Positions 46,194 through 62,184 of a stretch of 64,000 nucleotides of DNA are shown here, in pieces. The first letter of the stretch is position 1, and each line of letters opens with the position of its first letter. Both the position numbers and the translations under genes were made by a program. The notes under the pieces are model-generated. The model worked only from the letters and a program-made list of their open reading frames with translations, was not told where the DNA came from and searched no databases. The stretch comes from an uncultured Actinomycetes bacterium (GTDB lineage: Bacteria > Actinomycetota > Actinomycetes > Mycobacteriales > Nakamurellaceae), in assembly GCA_937926105.1 (NCBI GenBank), contig CALANS010000209.1, positions 184,388 through 248,387 on the forward strand. The letters run 5' to 3'.

Positions 46194-47414
<1,221 letters not shown>

Positions 47415-47418
47415 GGGC

Positions 47419-49905
47419 ATGCGCGCCCCCTTGGAATGGATTCGTCAGTACGTGTCGCTGCCAGCGTCGGTGACGGTGTCCGACGTGGTCGACGCCTACA
47501 CCCGCATCGGCTTGGAGGTCGAGGCGGTGCATACCGTTCCGCCGACCGACGGGCCTCTGCTGATCGGCCGGGTGCTGGACATCGAGGAACTGGCCGGGTT
47601 CAAAAAGCCGATCCGGTACGCGCAGGTGGATCTGGGACCCGGCGGCGCCGGCTACGGCGCTGGAGGCACCGCTGGGCCGCGCGGGATCATCTGCGGCGCC
47701 ACCAATTTCGTCGTCGGTGACGCGGTCGTCGTGGCTCCGCCCGGCACCGTGCTGCCGGGCGGATTCGCCATCGCCGCCCGCAAGACCTACGGCCATGTCT
47801 CGGACGGAATGATCTGCTCGGCCCGGGAGCTGGGCATCGGCTCCGACCACGATGGGATCGTGGTGCTGGACTCCGACGCCGAGATCGGTAGCGACGCACG
47901 GGAGATCATCGGCGCGCACGACGCGGTGATCGAGTTCGCCATCACGCCCGACCGGGGCTACGCGTTGTCCATCCGGGGCCTCGCACGGGAACTGGGCGCC
48001 GCATTCGACGTTCCGTTCACCGATCCGGCCGATGTGCCGTTGCGAGTCGCCGAACCCGGTCGCGCCATCGAGATCCTGGATGCCACACGCTGTTCCCGGT
48101 TCGTGGCGGTCGAGGCCGCCGGGGTGGATCCGGCGGCGCGCAGCCCCTGGTCGGTGCGGCGCCGGCTGCTGGCCGGTGGTATCCGGGCGATCTCGTTGGC
48201 GGTTGACGTCACCAACTACGTGATGTTGGAGTTCGGGCAGCCGCTGCACGCCTTCGATGCGACGAGGCTCGATGGTGGGATCGTGGTCCGCCGGGCCGCA
48301 GCCGGTGAGCGGCTGCGCACCCTGGACGGCGTCGACCGGACGCTCACCGACGACGATGTGGTGGTGGCCGACCACGCGAAGGCGGTGTCCCTGGCGGGGG
48401 TGATGGGCGGCGAGAACACCGAGATCTCCCCAGCCACCACGGACGTGGTGATCGAGGCGGCGACCTGGAATCCGGCGTCGATCTCCCGCACGGTGCGCCG
48501 GCACAAGCTGCCGAGCGAGGCCGCCCGGCGGTTCGAGCGTGCGGTCGACCCCGCTGTCGCGGCCGTCGCCGCCGAGACGGCTGGCCGGATGCTGGTGAGC
48601 GTCGGCGGCGGCGTGCTGGGGGGACGGACCGACGCTGGATCGGTGTCCGCGGCCGCCAAGATCGCGTTGCCGCTGGGCGAGCCGGAGCGGCTCGCGGGCC
48701 GCACCTACACCCCGCAGGTGGTGACCAGGCGGCTCGCCCAGGTCGGCTGCCAGGTGCAGGCAGAGGAATTCGACCGGCTGCTCGTCACCCCACCCAGCTG
48801 GCGCCCGGACCTGACCCGCCCCGCCGACCTGGTGGAGGAGGTTGCCCGGCTGGAGGGCTACGACACCATCACGCCGATCCTGCCGGCCGCGCCCGCCGGC
48901 ACCGGCCTGTCCGCCGCGCAGCGGCGCCGCCGGCGCGTCGCCGCGGACCTGGCCGCCGGCGGCTTGACCGAGGTGTTGTCGTTCCCGTTCATGGGCGCCC
49001 GGGACCTGGACGCGCTGGGTATCGGCCCGGACGATCCGCGCCGGCGCACCGCACGGGTGGCCAACCCGCTGGATGTCGATCGTCCGCTGTTGCAAACCAC
49101 CCTGCTGCCCGGATTGCTGAATACGTTGCTGCGCAACCAGTCCCGGGGGGCCCGGGATGTTGCGCTGTTCGAGATCGGCCAGGTCGTGCAGCCTCGACCG
49201 GCCGCCGAGCGGCCACCGGTGCTGGGCGTGCAAGAGCGGCCGGCCGATGCGGAGCTGTCTGCCCTGTTCGCCGCGATCCCGCCGCAGCCGCTGCACGTCG
49301 CCGTCGTGCTGACCGGGCAGTGGGAGCGGTCCGGCTGGTGGGGGCCGGGTCGAGTCGCCGACGTCACCGACATCATCGCGATGGCCCGCCGGATCGGTGC
49401 CGCCTGCGGCACCCCGGTGACCGCGCGCCAGGCGGAGCACGCGCCCTGGCACCCCGGCCGCTGTGCCGAGCTGATGGTCGGCGGCCGCACCGCCGGCCAC
49501 GCGGGGGAGTTGCATCCCGCGGTCGTCGACCGGTGGGGGCTGCCGCCCCGCGCGCTGGCGCTGGAGATGAACCTGGACGCCTTCGCCTCGCCCGCACCAC
49601 CGATCCCGCCAGAGGTCTCGGCGTTTCCGCCGGTGCACCTGGACGTCGCCCTGGTCGTCCCGACCGGCGTGCCCGCAAAGTCCATCACCGACGCGCTGCG
49701 GGACGGTGGCGGCGCGCTGCTGGAGTCGGTGCGGCTGTTCGATGTCTACACCGGGGATCAGGTTGGGCCCGACCACCGGTCGCTGGCGTTTGCGTTGGTG
49801 GTCCGCGCGGTCGATCGCACGCTGACCGCCGCCGAGGCGCTGGGGGTCCGGGACGCCGCAGTGTCCATGGCGGCCGAGCGAACCGGCGCCGAGCTGCGCG
49901 GGTGA
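47419..49905 (+). CDS. pheT: Phenylalanyl-tRNA synthetase beta subunit
   Basis: The 828-residue subunit carries the N-terminal OB-fold tRNA-binding domain, then the B3/B4 editing region (VTNYVMLEFGQPLHAFDATRL, here in part as NYVMLEFGQPLHAFDA), the B5 domain, the core-like domain with FPFMGARDL and LLPGLLNTLLRN, and the C-terminal ferredoxin-like anticodon-binding domain with SVRLFDVYTGDQVG. ATG 47419 is four bases after pheS. Confidence 0.96.
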   Translation: MRAPLEWIRQYVSLPASVTVSDVVDAYTRIGLEVEAVHTVPPTDGPLLIGRVLDIEELAGFKKPIRYAQVDLGPGGAGYGAGGTAGPRGIICGATNFVVGDAVVVAPPGTVLPGGFAIAARKTYGHVSDGMICSARELGIGSDHDGIVVLDSDAEIGSDAREIIGAHDAVIEFAITPDRGYALSIRGLARELGAAFDVPFTDPADVPLRVAEPGRAIEILDATRCSRFVAVEAAGVDPAARSPWSVRRRLLAGGIRAISLAVDVTNYVMLEFGQPLHAFDATRLDGGIVVRRAAAGERLRTLDGVDRTLTDDDVVVADHAKAVSLAGVMGGENTEISPATTDVVIEAATWNPASISRTVRRHKLPSEAARRFERAVDPAVAAVAAETAGRMLVSVGGGVLGGRTDAGSVSAAAKIALPLGEPERLAGRTYTPQVVTRRLAQVGCQVQAEEFDRLLVTPPSWRPDLTRPADLVEEVARLEGYDTITPILPAAPAGTGLSAAQRRRRRVAADLAAGGLTEVLSFPFMGARDLDALGIGPDDPRRRTARVANPLDVDRPLLQTTLLPGLLNTLLRNQSRGARDVALFEIGQVVQPRPAAERPPVLGVQERPADAELSALFAAIPPQPLHVAVVLTGQWERSGWWGPGRVADVTDIIAMARRIGAACGTPVTARQAEHAPWHPGRCAELMVGGRTAGHAGELHPAVVDRWGLPPRALALEMNLDAFASPAPPIPPEVSAFPPVHLDVALVVPTGVPAKSITDALRDGGGALLESVRLFDVYTGDQVGPDHRSLAFALVVRAVDRTLTAAEALGVRDAAVSMAAERTGAELRG

Positions 49906-49948
49906 CCGGAGAGCGGCCGGCAGGCGGGAGGAGTCGTGGGATGTCACG

Positions 49949-50539
49949 ATGGACGGCATGCACTCGCTGACCCCTCCGGAGCTGTCGCATCGCATCGAGG
50001 CCGCCGGGTATTACCCGGACCTGGTGGCCGATGCGCTGGACGTCGCCATTGCCGGTGAGAAGATCACCGCACATCTGGTACACGGCGAGACCACCTTCGA
50101 CACCGACACGGTGCGCCGGCACCTGTCCGTGTTGGCCCTGACGTCCGGCCGGCTGGTGTTTGTACACGCCGACGACCATGGCGATGACGAGCACGGGTCC
50201 CAGGTACACGCGATCGCGACCAGCGAGGCCATCCCGCTGTCCGCGGTCGGCTCGGTGATGATCACGCACGTGGTCCCGGACCCGAGCAGCTACCGGAGCG
50301 GGCAGCTGGGCCGGGAGATCACCTTGACGATCGCCTGGGGTGCCGTCTCCCGGCTCGACCTGGAGCCCGCCTCCTGCGGCGATCCGCAGTGTGAGGCAGA
50401 CCATGGCTACACCGGGTCGATCACCGGCGACGACCTGTCGCTGCGGATCAGCGCCGAGGCAGACGGTGACGATGCCCTCACCGACGCCCTGTCCTTCGCC
50501 CGCGCGCTGTCCGCCGCCACCGCCGCCTCCCGTGGGTGA
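49949..50539 (+). CDS. DUF5998 family protein
   Basis: The 196-residue protein has LVHGETTFDTDTVRRHLSVL, LTSGRLVFVHADDH and CGDPQCEADHGYTGSITGDDL, segments I recognise from the DUF5998 family that habitually precedes the phosphodiesterase gene in actinobacteria. The Cys-x4-Cys-x3-His cluster may bind a metal. A start at ATG 49958 is also possible. Its stop overlaps the next start. Function is unknown. Confidence 0.78.
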   Translation: MDGMHSLTPPELSHRIEAAGYYPDLVADALDVAIAGEKITAHLVHGETTFDTDTVRRHLSVLALTSGRLVFVHADDHGDDEHGSQVHAIATSEAIPLSAVGSVMITHVVPDPSSYRSGQLGREITLTIAWGAVSRLDLEPASCGDPQCEADHGYTGSITGDDLSLRISAEADGDDALTDALSFARALSAATAASRG

Positions 50540-51713
50540 CGTCGCCGGCCCGGTGATCCCGTCCTACCGCGGGGACATGCTGTCTGCCGTGTTGCCGGGC
50601 GCAGCGCGGGCGTTGGGGCTCGACCTCGGCCTGCCCGCGATCGCGCTACCGGAATGCCGCGGGGTGTGCGTGGTGCTGGTCGATGGCCTCGGTGCGCGGC
50701 TGCTGCAGGAGGTCGCCGAGGACGGCGGTGCCGACGCTCCGTTCCTGAGCGAGCTACTGCGCGCCGAGCGCCCGCCGGGCTGCCCCGCGCAACTGCGGGT
50801 CGGCTGCCCCACCACGACCGCCGCGTCCATGGCCTCGCTGGGCACCGGCCTGCCACCCGGGCAGCACGGTCTGGTCGGCTATGAGGTGCTCGACCCGGAC
50901 CGCGGGGCGCTGCTGAACGAGCTGCGCTGGGATCCGTTCACCGACCCAGTGGTCTGGCAGCCGTTGCCCACCGTGTTCGGCCGGTGCGTATCCGCCGACA
51001 TCGAGGTGACCCGCATCGGCGACCCGGAGTTCGATGGGTCCGGCCTGACCATTGCGGCCCATCGGGGCGGCGCGTTTGTCGGCGTGGCCCCGCTCGCCGA
51101 TCGGGTGCAGGCCGCCGTGGACGCCCTGACCACCGGCCGCCGCGCGCTGGTCTACCTGTACTGGGGCAAGGTCGACGGCGCCGGCCATCAGCACGGCTGG
51201 CGCGGCCCGGCCTGGCGCGCGGAGCTGCGCGGCGTGGATGCCGCGCTTTCCGACCTGGCCCGCCGGCTGCCGGCCGGCACCGCGCTGGTGATCACCGCCG
51301 ACCACGGCATGGTCGACGTGCCGCACTCCGAACGGCTCGATCTGGCCGATGCCCCCGCGCTGCGCGACGGCATTGCCCTGCTGGGTGGCGAGGCGCGGTT
51401 CGTGCAGCTGTACTGCCGGCCCGGGCGGGCCGGCGCGGTGGCTGCTCGGATGGCCGACGCGGTGGGGGACCGGGCGTGGGTGCGTACCCGCGCGGAGGCG
51501 ATCGCTCAGGGCTGGTTCGGTCCGGTCTCCGACCGGGTCCGGCCGCGGATCGGGGATGTGCTGGTGGCCGCCCGAGGCTCATTCGCCATCGTGGACCGGA
51601 TGGTGACCCGCCGACACATGCTCTCCCTGATCGGACAACACGGCTCGCTGACTGAGGACGAGCAACTGGTGCCGCTGCTGATCGCCGCGGGAGGTCGACC
51701 GGGCCGCGTGTGA
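50532..51713 (+). CDS. Alkaline phosphatase-superfamily nucleotide pyrophosphatase/phosphodiesterase
   Basis: The 393-residue enzyme from GTG 50532 belongs to the phosphodiesterase/NPP branch. VVLVDGLGARLL binds metal, PTTTAASMASLGTGLPPGQHG holds the nucleophilic Thr and the family turn, YLYWGKVDGAGHQHG and LVITADHGMVDVPHS supply the remaining metal-binding Asp and His residues. No signal peptide is visible, so it is probably cytoplasmic and may split nucleotide-type phosphodiesters. It overlaps the DUF5998 gene by eight bases. Confidence 0.88.
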   Translation: MGDVAGPVIPSYRGDMLSAVLPGAARALGLDLGLPAIALPECRGVCVVLVDGLGARLLQEVAEDGGADAPFLSELLRAERPPGCPAQLRVGCPTTTAASMASLGTGLPPGQHGLVGYEVLDPDRGALLNELRWDPFTDPVVWQPLPTVFGRCVSADIEVTRIGDPEFDGSGLTIAAHRGGAFVGVAPLADRVQAAVDALTTGRRALVYLYWGKVDGAGHQHGWRGPAWRAELRGVDAALSDLARRLPAGTALVITADHGMVDVPHSERLDLADAPALRDGIALLGGEARFVQLYCRPGRAGAVAARMADAVGDRAWVRTRAEAIAQGWFGPVSDRVRPRIGDVLVAARGSFAIVDRMVTRRHMLSLIGQHGSLTEDEQLVPLLIAAGGRPGRV

Positions 51714-51751
51714 GCGGGATCATGGTTCGGGTCGCGACGCACCGGGGGACG

Positions 51752-51768
51752 GTGCCACCTGGTGGCAC
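51752..51768. promoter_or_regulatory. Perfect palindrome upstream of the malic enzyme gene
   Basis: GTGCCACC-T-GGTGGCAC is a perfect 17-base palindrome in the 219-base gap before the malic enzyme gene. A TACCGT that could be a -10 lies about ten bases further on, so a repressor bound here would cover the promoter. No T-run follows, so a terminator is less likely. Confidence 0.45.
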
Positions 51769-51932
51769 GGGTCCGACTACCGTGTGCTGCACACTGCGCC
51801 CCCTGCCCCCAATAGACCCAGCCCTCACGCGCCGGCCGCGATCCGGTCGGCGCCGGCCTGATCCAGGGGTGGCCGGCACCCCACGCTGGCCGTGCCCCGC
51901 CGTCGTCGTCACCGCCTGAGGAGCCCGAGACC

Positions 51933-53353
<1,421 letters not shown>

Positions 53354-53357
<4 letters not shown>

Positions 53358-53382
53358 ATCATCATGCAGTCTGCTGTATAGT
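53354..53382 (+). promoter_or_regulatory. Candidate arginine promoter with ARG-box-like operator
   Basis: TATAGT (53377-53382) is a good -10; ATGAAT (53354-53359) is a poor -35 at 17-base spacing. Between and over them, TCATGCAGTCTGCTGTAT resembles the Streptomyces ARG box, with paired TGCA-like halves. The site is 48 bases before argC, the first arginine gene, and argR is in the same cluster, so repression by ArgR is likely. Confidence 0.5.
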
Positions 53383-53429
53383 ATTGCGTACGCGGTGGAG
53401 GCGCCGCGCTGCGGACTGCGGGAGCGAGC

Positions 53430-54476
53430 ATGACCTACCGGGTGGCGGTGGCCGGGGCGTCCGGCTATGCCGGAGGCGAGGTGCTGCGCCTGCTGCTGGC
53501 GCACCCAGACGTCGAGATCGGCGCGGTGACGGCGCATTCCAGCGTCGGCGACCTACTGGGCGTGCACCAACCGCACCTGTTGCTGCTGGCCGAGAAGGTG
53601 CTGGAGCCGACCACCCCCGAGGTGCTGGCCGATCACGACGCGGTGTTCCTGGCGCTGCCACATGGGCAGTCGCACGCCGTGGCGGCAGCGTTGCCCGCGT
53701 CGGTGACGGTGATCGACTGCGGCGCCGACCACCGGCTGGCCGATCCCGCGGCATGGCAACGCTTCTACGGCGGCGAACATCCGGGCGCCTGGCCGTACGG
53801 GCTGCCCGAGCTGCCGTCGGCTGACCGGAGCGGATCCCTGCGGGAGGCGCTGCGCGGCGCTCGCCGGATCGCGGTGCCCGGCTGCTACCCGACGGTGGTG
53901 TCGTTGGCCATGGCGCCGGCTCTGGCGGCCGGACTGGTGACGCCCGAGGTGGTGGTGGTGGCGGCCTCGGGAACCTCCGGTGCGGGGCGCTCGCTCAAGG
54001 CGCACCTGCTGGGCAGCGAGGTGATGGGGTCCATGTCGGCCTATGGGGTGGGCGGCGGGCATCGGCACACCCCGGAGATGGTGCAGAACCTGTCAGCGGC
54101 GGCCGGCCAGTCGGTGACGGTGTCCTTTACGCCGATGCTCGCCCCGATGCCGCGCGGCATCCTGGCCACGGTCAGCGCCCCCGCCCGGAACGGGGTGTCG
54201 CTGCCGGAGGTGGTGGCGGCCTACCAGAAGGCCTATGACGACGAGCCTTTTGTGCACTTGCTGCCGGAGGGCCGCTGGCCGTCGACGGCGATGACGCTGG
54301 GCGCCAACACCGTGCTGCTGCAGGTCGCGCTGGATTCCGCAGCCGGCCGGGTGGTAGCGGTCGGCGCCGAGGACAACCTGACCAAAGGCACCGCCGGCGC
54401 GGCGGTGCAGTGCTTCAACCTGGCCATGGGCCTGGCGGAAACGACGGGCCTGCCGACGACGGGAGTGTCACCGTGA
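53430..54476 (+). CDS. argC: N-acetyl-gamma-glutamyl-phosphate reductase
   Basis: ArgC reduces N-acetylglutamyl phosphate with NADPH, the third step of arginine synthesis. The 348-residue protein has [19 protein letters not shown] for NADP binding, the active-site block [17 protein letters not shown] with the catalytic cysteine, and [15 protein letters not shown] 53430 opens the cluster argC-J-B-D-F-R-H. Confidence 0.96.
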   Translation: MTYRVAVAGASGYAGGEVLRLLLAHPDVEIGAVTAHSSVGDLLGVHQPHLLLLAEKVLEPTTPEVLADHDAVFLALPHGQSHAVAAALPASVTVIDCGADHRLADPAAWQRFYGGEHPGAWPYGLPELPSADRSGSLREALRGARRIAVPGCYPTVVSLAMAPALAAGLVTPEVVVVAASGTSGAGRSLKAHLLGSEVMGSMSAYGVGGGHRHTPEMVQNLSAAAGQSVTVSFTPMLAPMPRGILATVSAPARNGVSLPEVVAAYQKAYDDEPFVHLLPEGRWPSTAMTLGANTVLLQVALDSAAGRVVAVGAEDNLTKGTAGAAVQCFNLAMGLAETTGLPTTGVSP

Positions 54477-55705
54477 ACGACGACTCTTCCGCCTTGGGAG
54501 TCCCAGGTGGCGCTATAGCGCCACCTCAGACTCACAAGCCGGGGCTGCTGGCGGCGGGATTCCGTGCGGCGGGCGTGACGGCGGGTCTCAAGCCCTCCGG
54601 CAAACCCGATATGGCGCTGGTGGTCAATGACGGGCCGATCCGCGCCGCCGCCGGGGTGTTCACCTCCAACCGGGTATTCGCCGCCCCGGTCCGCTGGAGC
54701 CGGCAGGTACTGGCCGGCGGCGAGATCGACGCCGTCATCCTCAACTCGGGCGGCGCGAACGCCTGCACCGGCCCGGTCGGGTTCGACGACACCGCCGGCA
54801 CCGCTAGGCATCTGGCCGAGCAGCTGGGCACCGCGCCGGAGCGGGTCGCGGTGTGTTCCACCGGGTTGATCGGCGAACGGCTGGACATGCCGCGGCTGCT
54901 GGCCGGCGCCGATGCCGCGGTGGCGGCCCTGTCGGCCACCGGCGGGGCGGACGCAGCGGTCGCGATCATGACCACCGATACGGTGCCCAAAATGGTGACG
55001 GTGTCCGGTGACGGATTCACCGTGACCGGCATGGCCAAGGGCGCCGGCATGCTGGCCCCCGGGCTCGCCACCATGCTGGTGGTGCTCACCACCGACGCTG
55101 TTGCCAGCCCGGCCGACCTCGACAGGGCGCTGCGGGCGGCCACCCGGGTGAGCTTCGACCGGCTGGACTCCGACGGCGCCATGTCCACCAACGACACCGT
55201 GCTGCTGCTCGCCTCCGGGGCCAGCGGCACGGAGCCGGGCCTCGCGGCGCTGGGCGTCGCCGTCACCGCCGCCTGCACGGATCTTGCCATCCAGCTGCTG
55301 GCCGACGCGGAGGGCGCCACCAAGGAAATCGCCATCGAGGTGGTCGGCGCCGCCGGTGAGGATGAGGCGGTGGCGGTCGGCCGTGCGGTGGCGCGCAACA
55401 ACCTGGTCAAGACGGCGTTCTTTGGTGGCGACCCGAACTGGGGCCGCATCGTCGCCGCGGTCGGCACGGTGAACTCGGCCGGGCCCGGCTCGGCGCGATT
55501 CGACGCCGACGCGCTGGACGTCGCGATCAACGGGGTGTGGATCTGCCGGGGTTGCGCCCCGGGTGAGGACCGCACCGCCGTCGACCTGTCCGGCCGGGCG
55601 GTGCACGTCCTCATCGACCTGCACGCCGGCGAGCACAGCGCCACCATCTGGACCAACGATCTGTCACACGGGTACGTGCACGAGAACTCCGCGTACTCGA
55701 CATGA
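54473..55705 (+). CDS. argJ: Bifunctional glutamate N-acetyltransferase/ornithine acetyltransferase
   Basis: ArgJ recycles the acetyl group from N-acetylornithine to glutamate. The 410-residue precursor self-cleaves between Ala199 and Thr200 in [14 protein letters not shown], making Thr200 the nucleophile. [11 protein letters not shown] forms the oxyanion region and [18 protein letters not shown] (as [14 protein letters not shown]) is the other family block. The GTG at 54473 overlaps argC by four bases. The N-terminal 20 residues are variable and include a palindromic DNA insertion. Confidence 0.95.
   Translation: MNDDSSALGVPGGAIAPPQTHKPGLLAAGFRAAGVTAGLKPSGKPDMALVVNDGPIRAAAGVFTSNRVFAAPVRWSRQVLAGGEIDAVILNSGGANACTGPVGFDDTAGTARHLAEQLGTAPERVAVCSTGLIGERLDMPRLLAGADAAVAALSATGGADAAVAIMTTDTVPKMVTVSGDGFTVTGMAKGAGMLAPGLATMLVVLTTDAVASPADLDRALRAATRVSFDRLDSDGAMSTNDTVLLLASGASGTEPGLAALGVAVTAACTDLAIQLLADAEGATKEIAIEVVGAAGEDEAVAVGRAVARNNLVKTAFFGGDPNWGRIVAAVGTVNSAGPGSARFDADALDVAINGVWICRGCAPGEDRTAVDLSGRAVHVLIDLHAGEHSATIWTNDLSHGYVHENSAYST
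54505..54526. repeat. 22-bp perfect palindrome inside the start of argJ
   Basis: Two 11-base arms, AGGTGGCGCTA and TAGCGCCACCT, meet without a spacer to make a perfect palindrome. It lies 33 bases into argJ, encoding part of the variable N-terminal tail (GGAIAPP). It may be a regulator site, a dispersed repeat that inserted in a tolerant spot, or an mRNA hairpin near the start. Confidence 0.75.
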
Positions 55706-56691
55706 CCGGTGCCGCATCCGGTTCCGCGCCGGTTTCAGGATCGTCGGCCGGCATCGAGCAGCGCGATGTTGCGGACCTGACGGACGCGACCGCCCAGGCC
55801 GAAGTGTTGGCCGGCGCCTTGCCGTGGCTGCGCCGGTTCGCCGGGGCGCTGATCGTGGTCAAATACGGCGGCAACGCCATGACCGACCCCGCCCTGCAGC
55901 GGGCTTTCGCCGCCGACATGGTCTTCCTGCGCACGGTGGGACTGCGCCCGGTGGTGGTGCACGGCGGCGGGCCACAGATCTCCGCCATGCTGACCCGACT
56001 CGGACTGCCGGGCGAGTTCCGGGGCGGATTCCGCGTCACTACACCCGAATCCATGGACGTGGTCCGGATGGTGCTGGTCGGCCAGGTCGGCCGCGAGCTG
56101 GTGGGACTGATCAACTCGCACGGCCCGCTGGCCGTCGGCATGAGCGGCGAGGACGCTGGCCTGCTCACCGCCACCCGGCGCACCGTGCTGGTCGACGGGG
56201 TGGCCACCGACATCGGCCTGGTCGGGGACATCTCGCGCGTCAATCCGGACGCTGTGCTGGACCTGGTGGACGCCGGTCGCATCCCGGTCATCGCGTCCGT
56301 GGCACCGGACGCGGACGGTGTGGTGCACAACGTCAACGCCGACACCGCCGCCGCTGCGATCGCGATCGCCCTGCGCGCCACCAAGCTGGTGATCCTCACC
56401 GACGTCGAGGGGCTGTACGCGAACTGGCCGGATCGGGGTTCGCTGATCAGCCGCATCACCACGGATGCGCTCACTGGGATGCTGCCTCGGCTGGATGCCG
56501 GGATGGTGCCCAAGATGGAGGGCGCGCTGCGCGCGGTGCGTGGCGGGGTGTCCGCGGCGCACATCATCGACGGCCGCCGCCCGCATGCCATCCTGCTGGA
56601 GATCGTCACCGCCGCCGGCATCGGCACCATGGTCGTGCCCCCCACGTCCTCCCCTGACCTCGGCGCCACCCACCCCCAGGAGAACCCATGA
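55702..56691 (+). CDS. argB: Acetylglutamate kinase
   Basis: ArgB phosphorylates N-acetylglutamate. The 329-residue kinase has [37 protein letters not shown] (binding loops), [17 protein letters not shown] and LTDVEGLY. A 30-residue Ala/Ser-rich N-terminal tail precedes the core. ATG 55702 overlaps the argJ stop (ATGA). Confidence 0.96.
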   Translation: MTGAASGSAPVSGSSAGIEQRDVADLTDATAQAEVLAGALPWLRRFAGALIVVKYGGNAMTDPALQRAFAADMVFLRTVGLRPVVVHGGGPQISAMLTRLGLPGEFRGGFRVTTPESMDVVRMVLVGQVGRELVGLINSHGPLAVGMSGEDAGLLTATRRTVLVDGVATDIGLVGDISRVNPDAVLDLVDAGRIPVIASVAPDADGVVHNVNADTAAAAIAIALRATKLVILTDVEGLYANWPDRGSLISRITTDALTGMLPRLDAGMVPKMEGALRAVRGGVSAAHIIDGRRPHAILLEIVTAAGIGTMVVPPTSSPDLGATHPQENP

Positions 56692-57887
56692 CCAGCGCAC
56701 CGGCCACCCACGATCCACGGTCTGGCAACGCCTCCGCCGCCCAGCGGTGGGACGCCGCGTTGATGCGCAACTACGGCACCCCGCAGATCGAGTTGGTGTC
56801 CGGGCGCGGGGCGATCGTCACCGACGCCGACGGCAAGCAGTACCTGGACCTGCTGGGCGGCATCGCGGTCAACGCCCTCGGCCATGCCCACCCGGCCGTG
56901 GTGCGCGCCGTCACCGAGCAGATCGCCACCCTGGCTCACGTATCCAACTACTTTTCGCACCCGACGGTGCTGGCACTGGCCGAGCGACTGGTGGAGCTCT
57001 CCGGCGCCGGCAGCGCCGGCCGAGTGCTGTTCACCAATTCCGGCACCGAGTCCAACGAGGCCGCCTTCAAGATCGCCCGGCTGACCGGTCGACCCCGGAT
57101 CATCGCCACCGACAAGGGGTTTCATGGCCGCACCATGGGCGCCCTGGCCATGACGGGGCAGCCCGCCAAGCGCGAGCCGTTCGAGCCGATGCCACCGGGA
57201 GTGGAGTTTGTGCCCTACGGCGACAGTGACGCGCTGGCCGCTGCCGTCGACTCCAGCACCGCCGCGGTGATGCTGGAGCCGATCCAGGGCGAGGCCGGCG
57301 TCATCGTGCCGCCGGACGGCTACCTGGCCGACGCTCGGCGCATCACGGCCGACGCCGGCGCGCTGCTGATGCTGGACGAGGTGCAGACCGGCATCGGTCG
57401 CACCGGGGATTGGTTCGCCCACCAGCACGCCGGCATCCGGCCCGACATCATGACCCTGGCCAAGGGGCTGGGCGGGGGGCTGCCGATGGGCGCCGTCATC
57501 GCCTACGACGACGCCGCCGAACTGCTCGCCCCCGGGCTGCACGGCTCCACCTTCGCCGGAAACCCGGTCTGCGCTGCCGCCGCGCTCGCGGTGCTGGATA
57601 CCATCTCCGCCGATCGGCTGCTCGACCACACCGCGGCGCTGGGCAAGCACCTCGTCACCGCCATCGAGGGCCTGCACCACCCGCTCGTCGCGCAGGTCCG
57701 TGGCAGGGGCCTGCTGATCGGCATCCAGCTGACCGGGCCGGTCGCCGCGGCGGCGAACGCCCGGGCGGCCGCCGCTGGATACCTGACCAACGCCGCCGCC
57801 CCCGACGTGCTCCGGCTGGCGCCGCCACTGATCCTGACCGCCGAGCAGGCCGACGACTTCGTCACCGCCCTGCCCACCATCCTGGAC

Positions 57888-57899
<12 letters not shown>
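56688..57899 (+). CDS. argD: Acetylornithine aminotransferase
   Basis: ArgD makes N-acetylornithine with pyridoxal phosphate. The 403-residue class III aminotransferase has [48 protein letters not shown] and the PLP-lysine block [21 protein letters not shown] 56688 overlaps the argB stop. Its last codons run into a 31-bp tandem repeat. Confidence 0.96.
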
Positions 57900-59029
<1,130 letters not shown>

Positions 59030-59031
59030 CC

Positions 59032-61136
<2,105 letters not shown>

Positions 61137-61265
61137 TGATCTGCGTCTTCCCGTCCCGCCACCGTCCGCATGGATCAAGTTGGATGGCATGCACAAACTT
61201 CGGCGTTCTGGGGCTGGTGTGACGGGCGGGACGAACTTCGTGCCTGCAGCGGTGACGGTGATGGC

Positions 61266-61970
61266 GTGAGCGGCGGCAAGTCGGTGGGCGAGCCCACGAT
61301 GGCAAGGGCAGGGCGCCGTCGGCCGCTGCCGCGATCGTTCTTCGCCCGCGAGCCGCTGGAGGTCGCCCGCGAGCTGATCGGCGCCGTGCTGGTCTCCCCG
61401 GTTCCGGGCGCACCCCGGGATCCGATCACGCTGCGGGTCACCGAGGTCGAGGCCTACCACGGGGAGCAGGACCCGGCCTCGCATGCCTACCGCGGCCCGA
61501 CCCCGCGCACCGCGGTGATGTTCGGCCCGCCCGGATTCTTGTACGTGTACTTCGTCTACGGCATGCATTGGTGCGCCAACATCGTTACCGGAACGGACGG
61601 CGAGGCCTCAGCGGTGCTGCTGCGCGCCGCGGCGGTGACGGGAAATCTGCCGGCTGCTCGCGACCGGCGGCGTTCGCCCCGCGGCACCGTGCCCCGGGAC
61701 ATCGATCTCGCCAAGGGCCCCGCACGGCTGGCGAGCACTCTCGGCCTGACCGGGCCCGATTCCGGCGCCGACCTGTGTTCTGCCGGGGCTCCCTTCCGGG
61801 TCTGTGCCGGCGACGGGGTGGCACCGGCGGTGCAGACGGGCCCCCGGGTCGGAGTCGCCGCAGCCGGCGAGATCCCTTGGCGCTTCTTCGATCCCACGTC
61901 ACCAACGGTCTCGACTTACCGTGCCGGCGGCCGGCGGCGGCGCACCCCGGGAGCCGTGCCCTCCGGATAG
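61266..61970 (+). CDS. 3-methyladenine DNA glycosylase (AAG/MPG family)
   Basis: The 234-residue enzyme removes alkylated purines from DNA. It has RSFFAREPLEVARELIGAVL, TEVEAYHGEQDPASHAYRG (the base-flipping and catalytic Glu block), MFGPPGFLYVYFVYGMHWC and LRAAAVTGN, all typical of Aag-type glycosylases. GTG 61266 was chosen for length; ATG 61299 is equally possible. It is commonly found between argH and tyrS in actinobacteria. Confidence 0.93.
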   Translation: MSGGKSVGEPTMARAGRRRPLPRSFFAREPLEVARELIGAVLVSPVPGAPRDPITLRVTEVEAYHGEQDPASHAYRGPTPRTAVMFGPPGFLYVYFVYGMHWCANIVTGTDGEASAVLLRAAAVTGNLPAARDRRRSPRGTVPRDIDLAKGPARLASTLGLTGPDSGADLCSAGAPFRVCAGDGVAPAVQTGPRVGVAAAGEIPWRFFDPTSPTVSTYRAGGRRRRTPGAVPSG

Positions 61971-62140
61971 CGGGAGTCGTGCGCTCCGGACAGATTGTCC
62001 TCGCCGCGGCACCAGCGGCCGTGCTCGACGGTGCCCAGGCGGTCGGACTCGTTGTCCCGGTGCGCCCGGCCGTCCGGCGTGCGCGAGACGATCCGCACTC
62101 GATCCTGCGTCGCTGAGGTCGACGGCTTGCACTGGGGCAT
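61916..62140 (-). CDS. Small Arg-rich hypothetical protein
   Basis: A 74-codon frame on the reverse strand fills the gap between the glycosylase and tyrS and overlaps the glycosylase end by 55 bases. Third positions are almost all G or C, and the composition (RVRIVSRTPDGRAHRDNESD, then GTVEHGRWCRGEDNLSG) is soluble and charged, unlike most shadow frames. No family or start signal is recognised. It may be real or chance. Confidence 0.35.
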   Translation of the reverse strand: MPQCKPSTSATQDRVRIVSRTPDGRAHRDNESDRLGTVEHGRWCRGEDNLSGAHDSRYPEGTAPGVRRRRPPAR

Positions 62141-62184
62141 CGGTGTGGAGATTTCCCCTCGGCGCCGGATGCGAGAATCGGATC

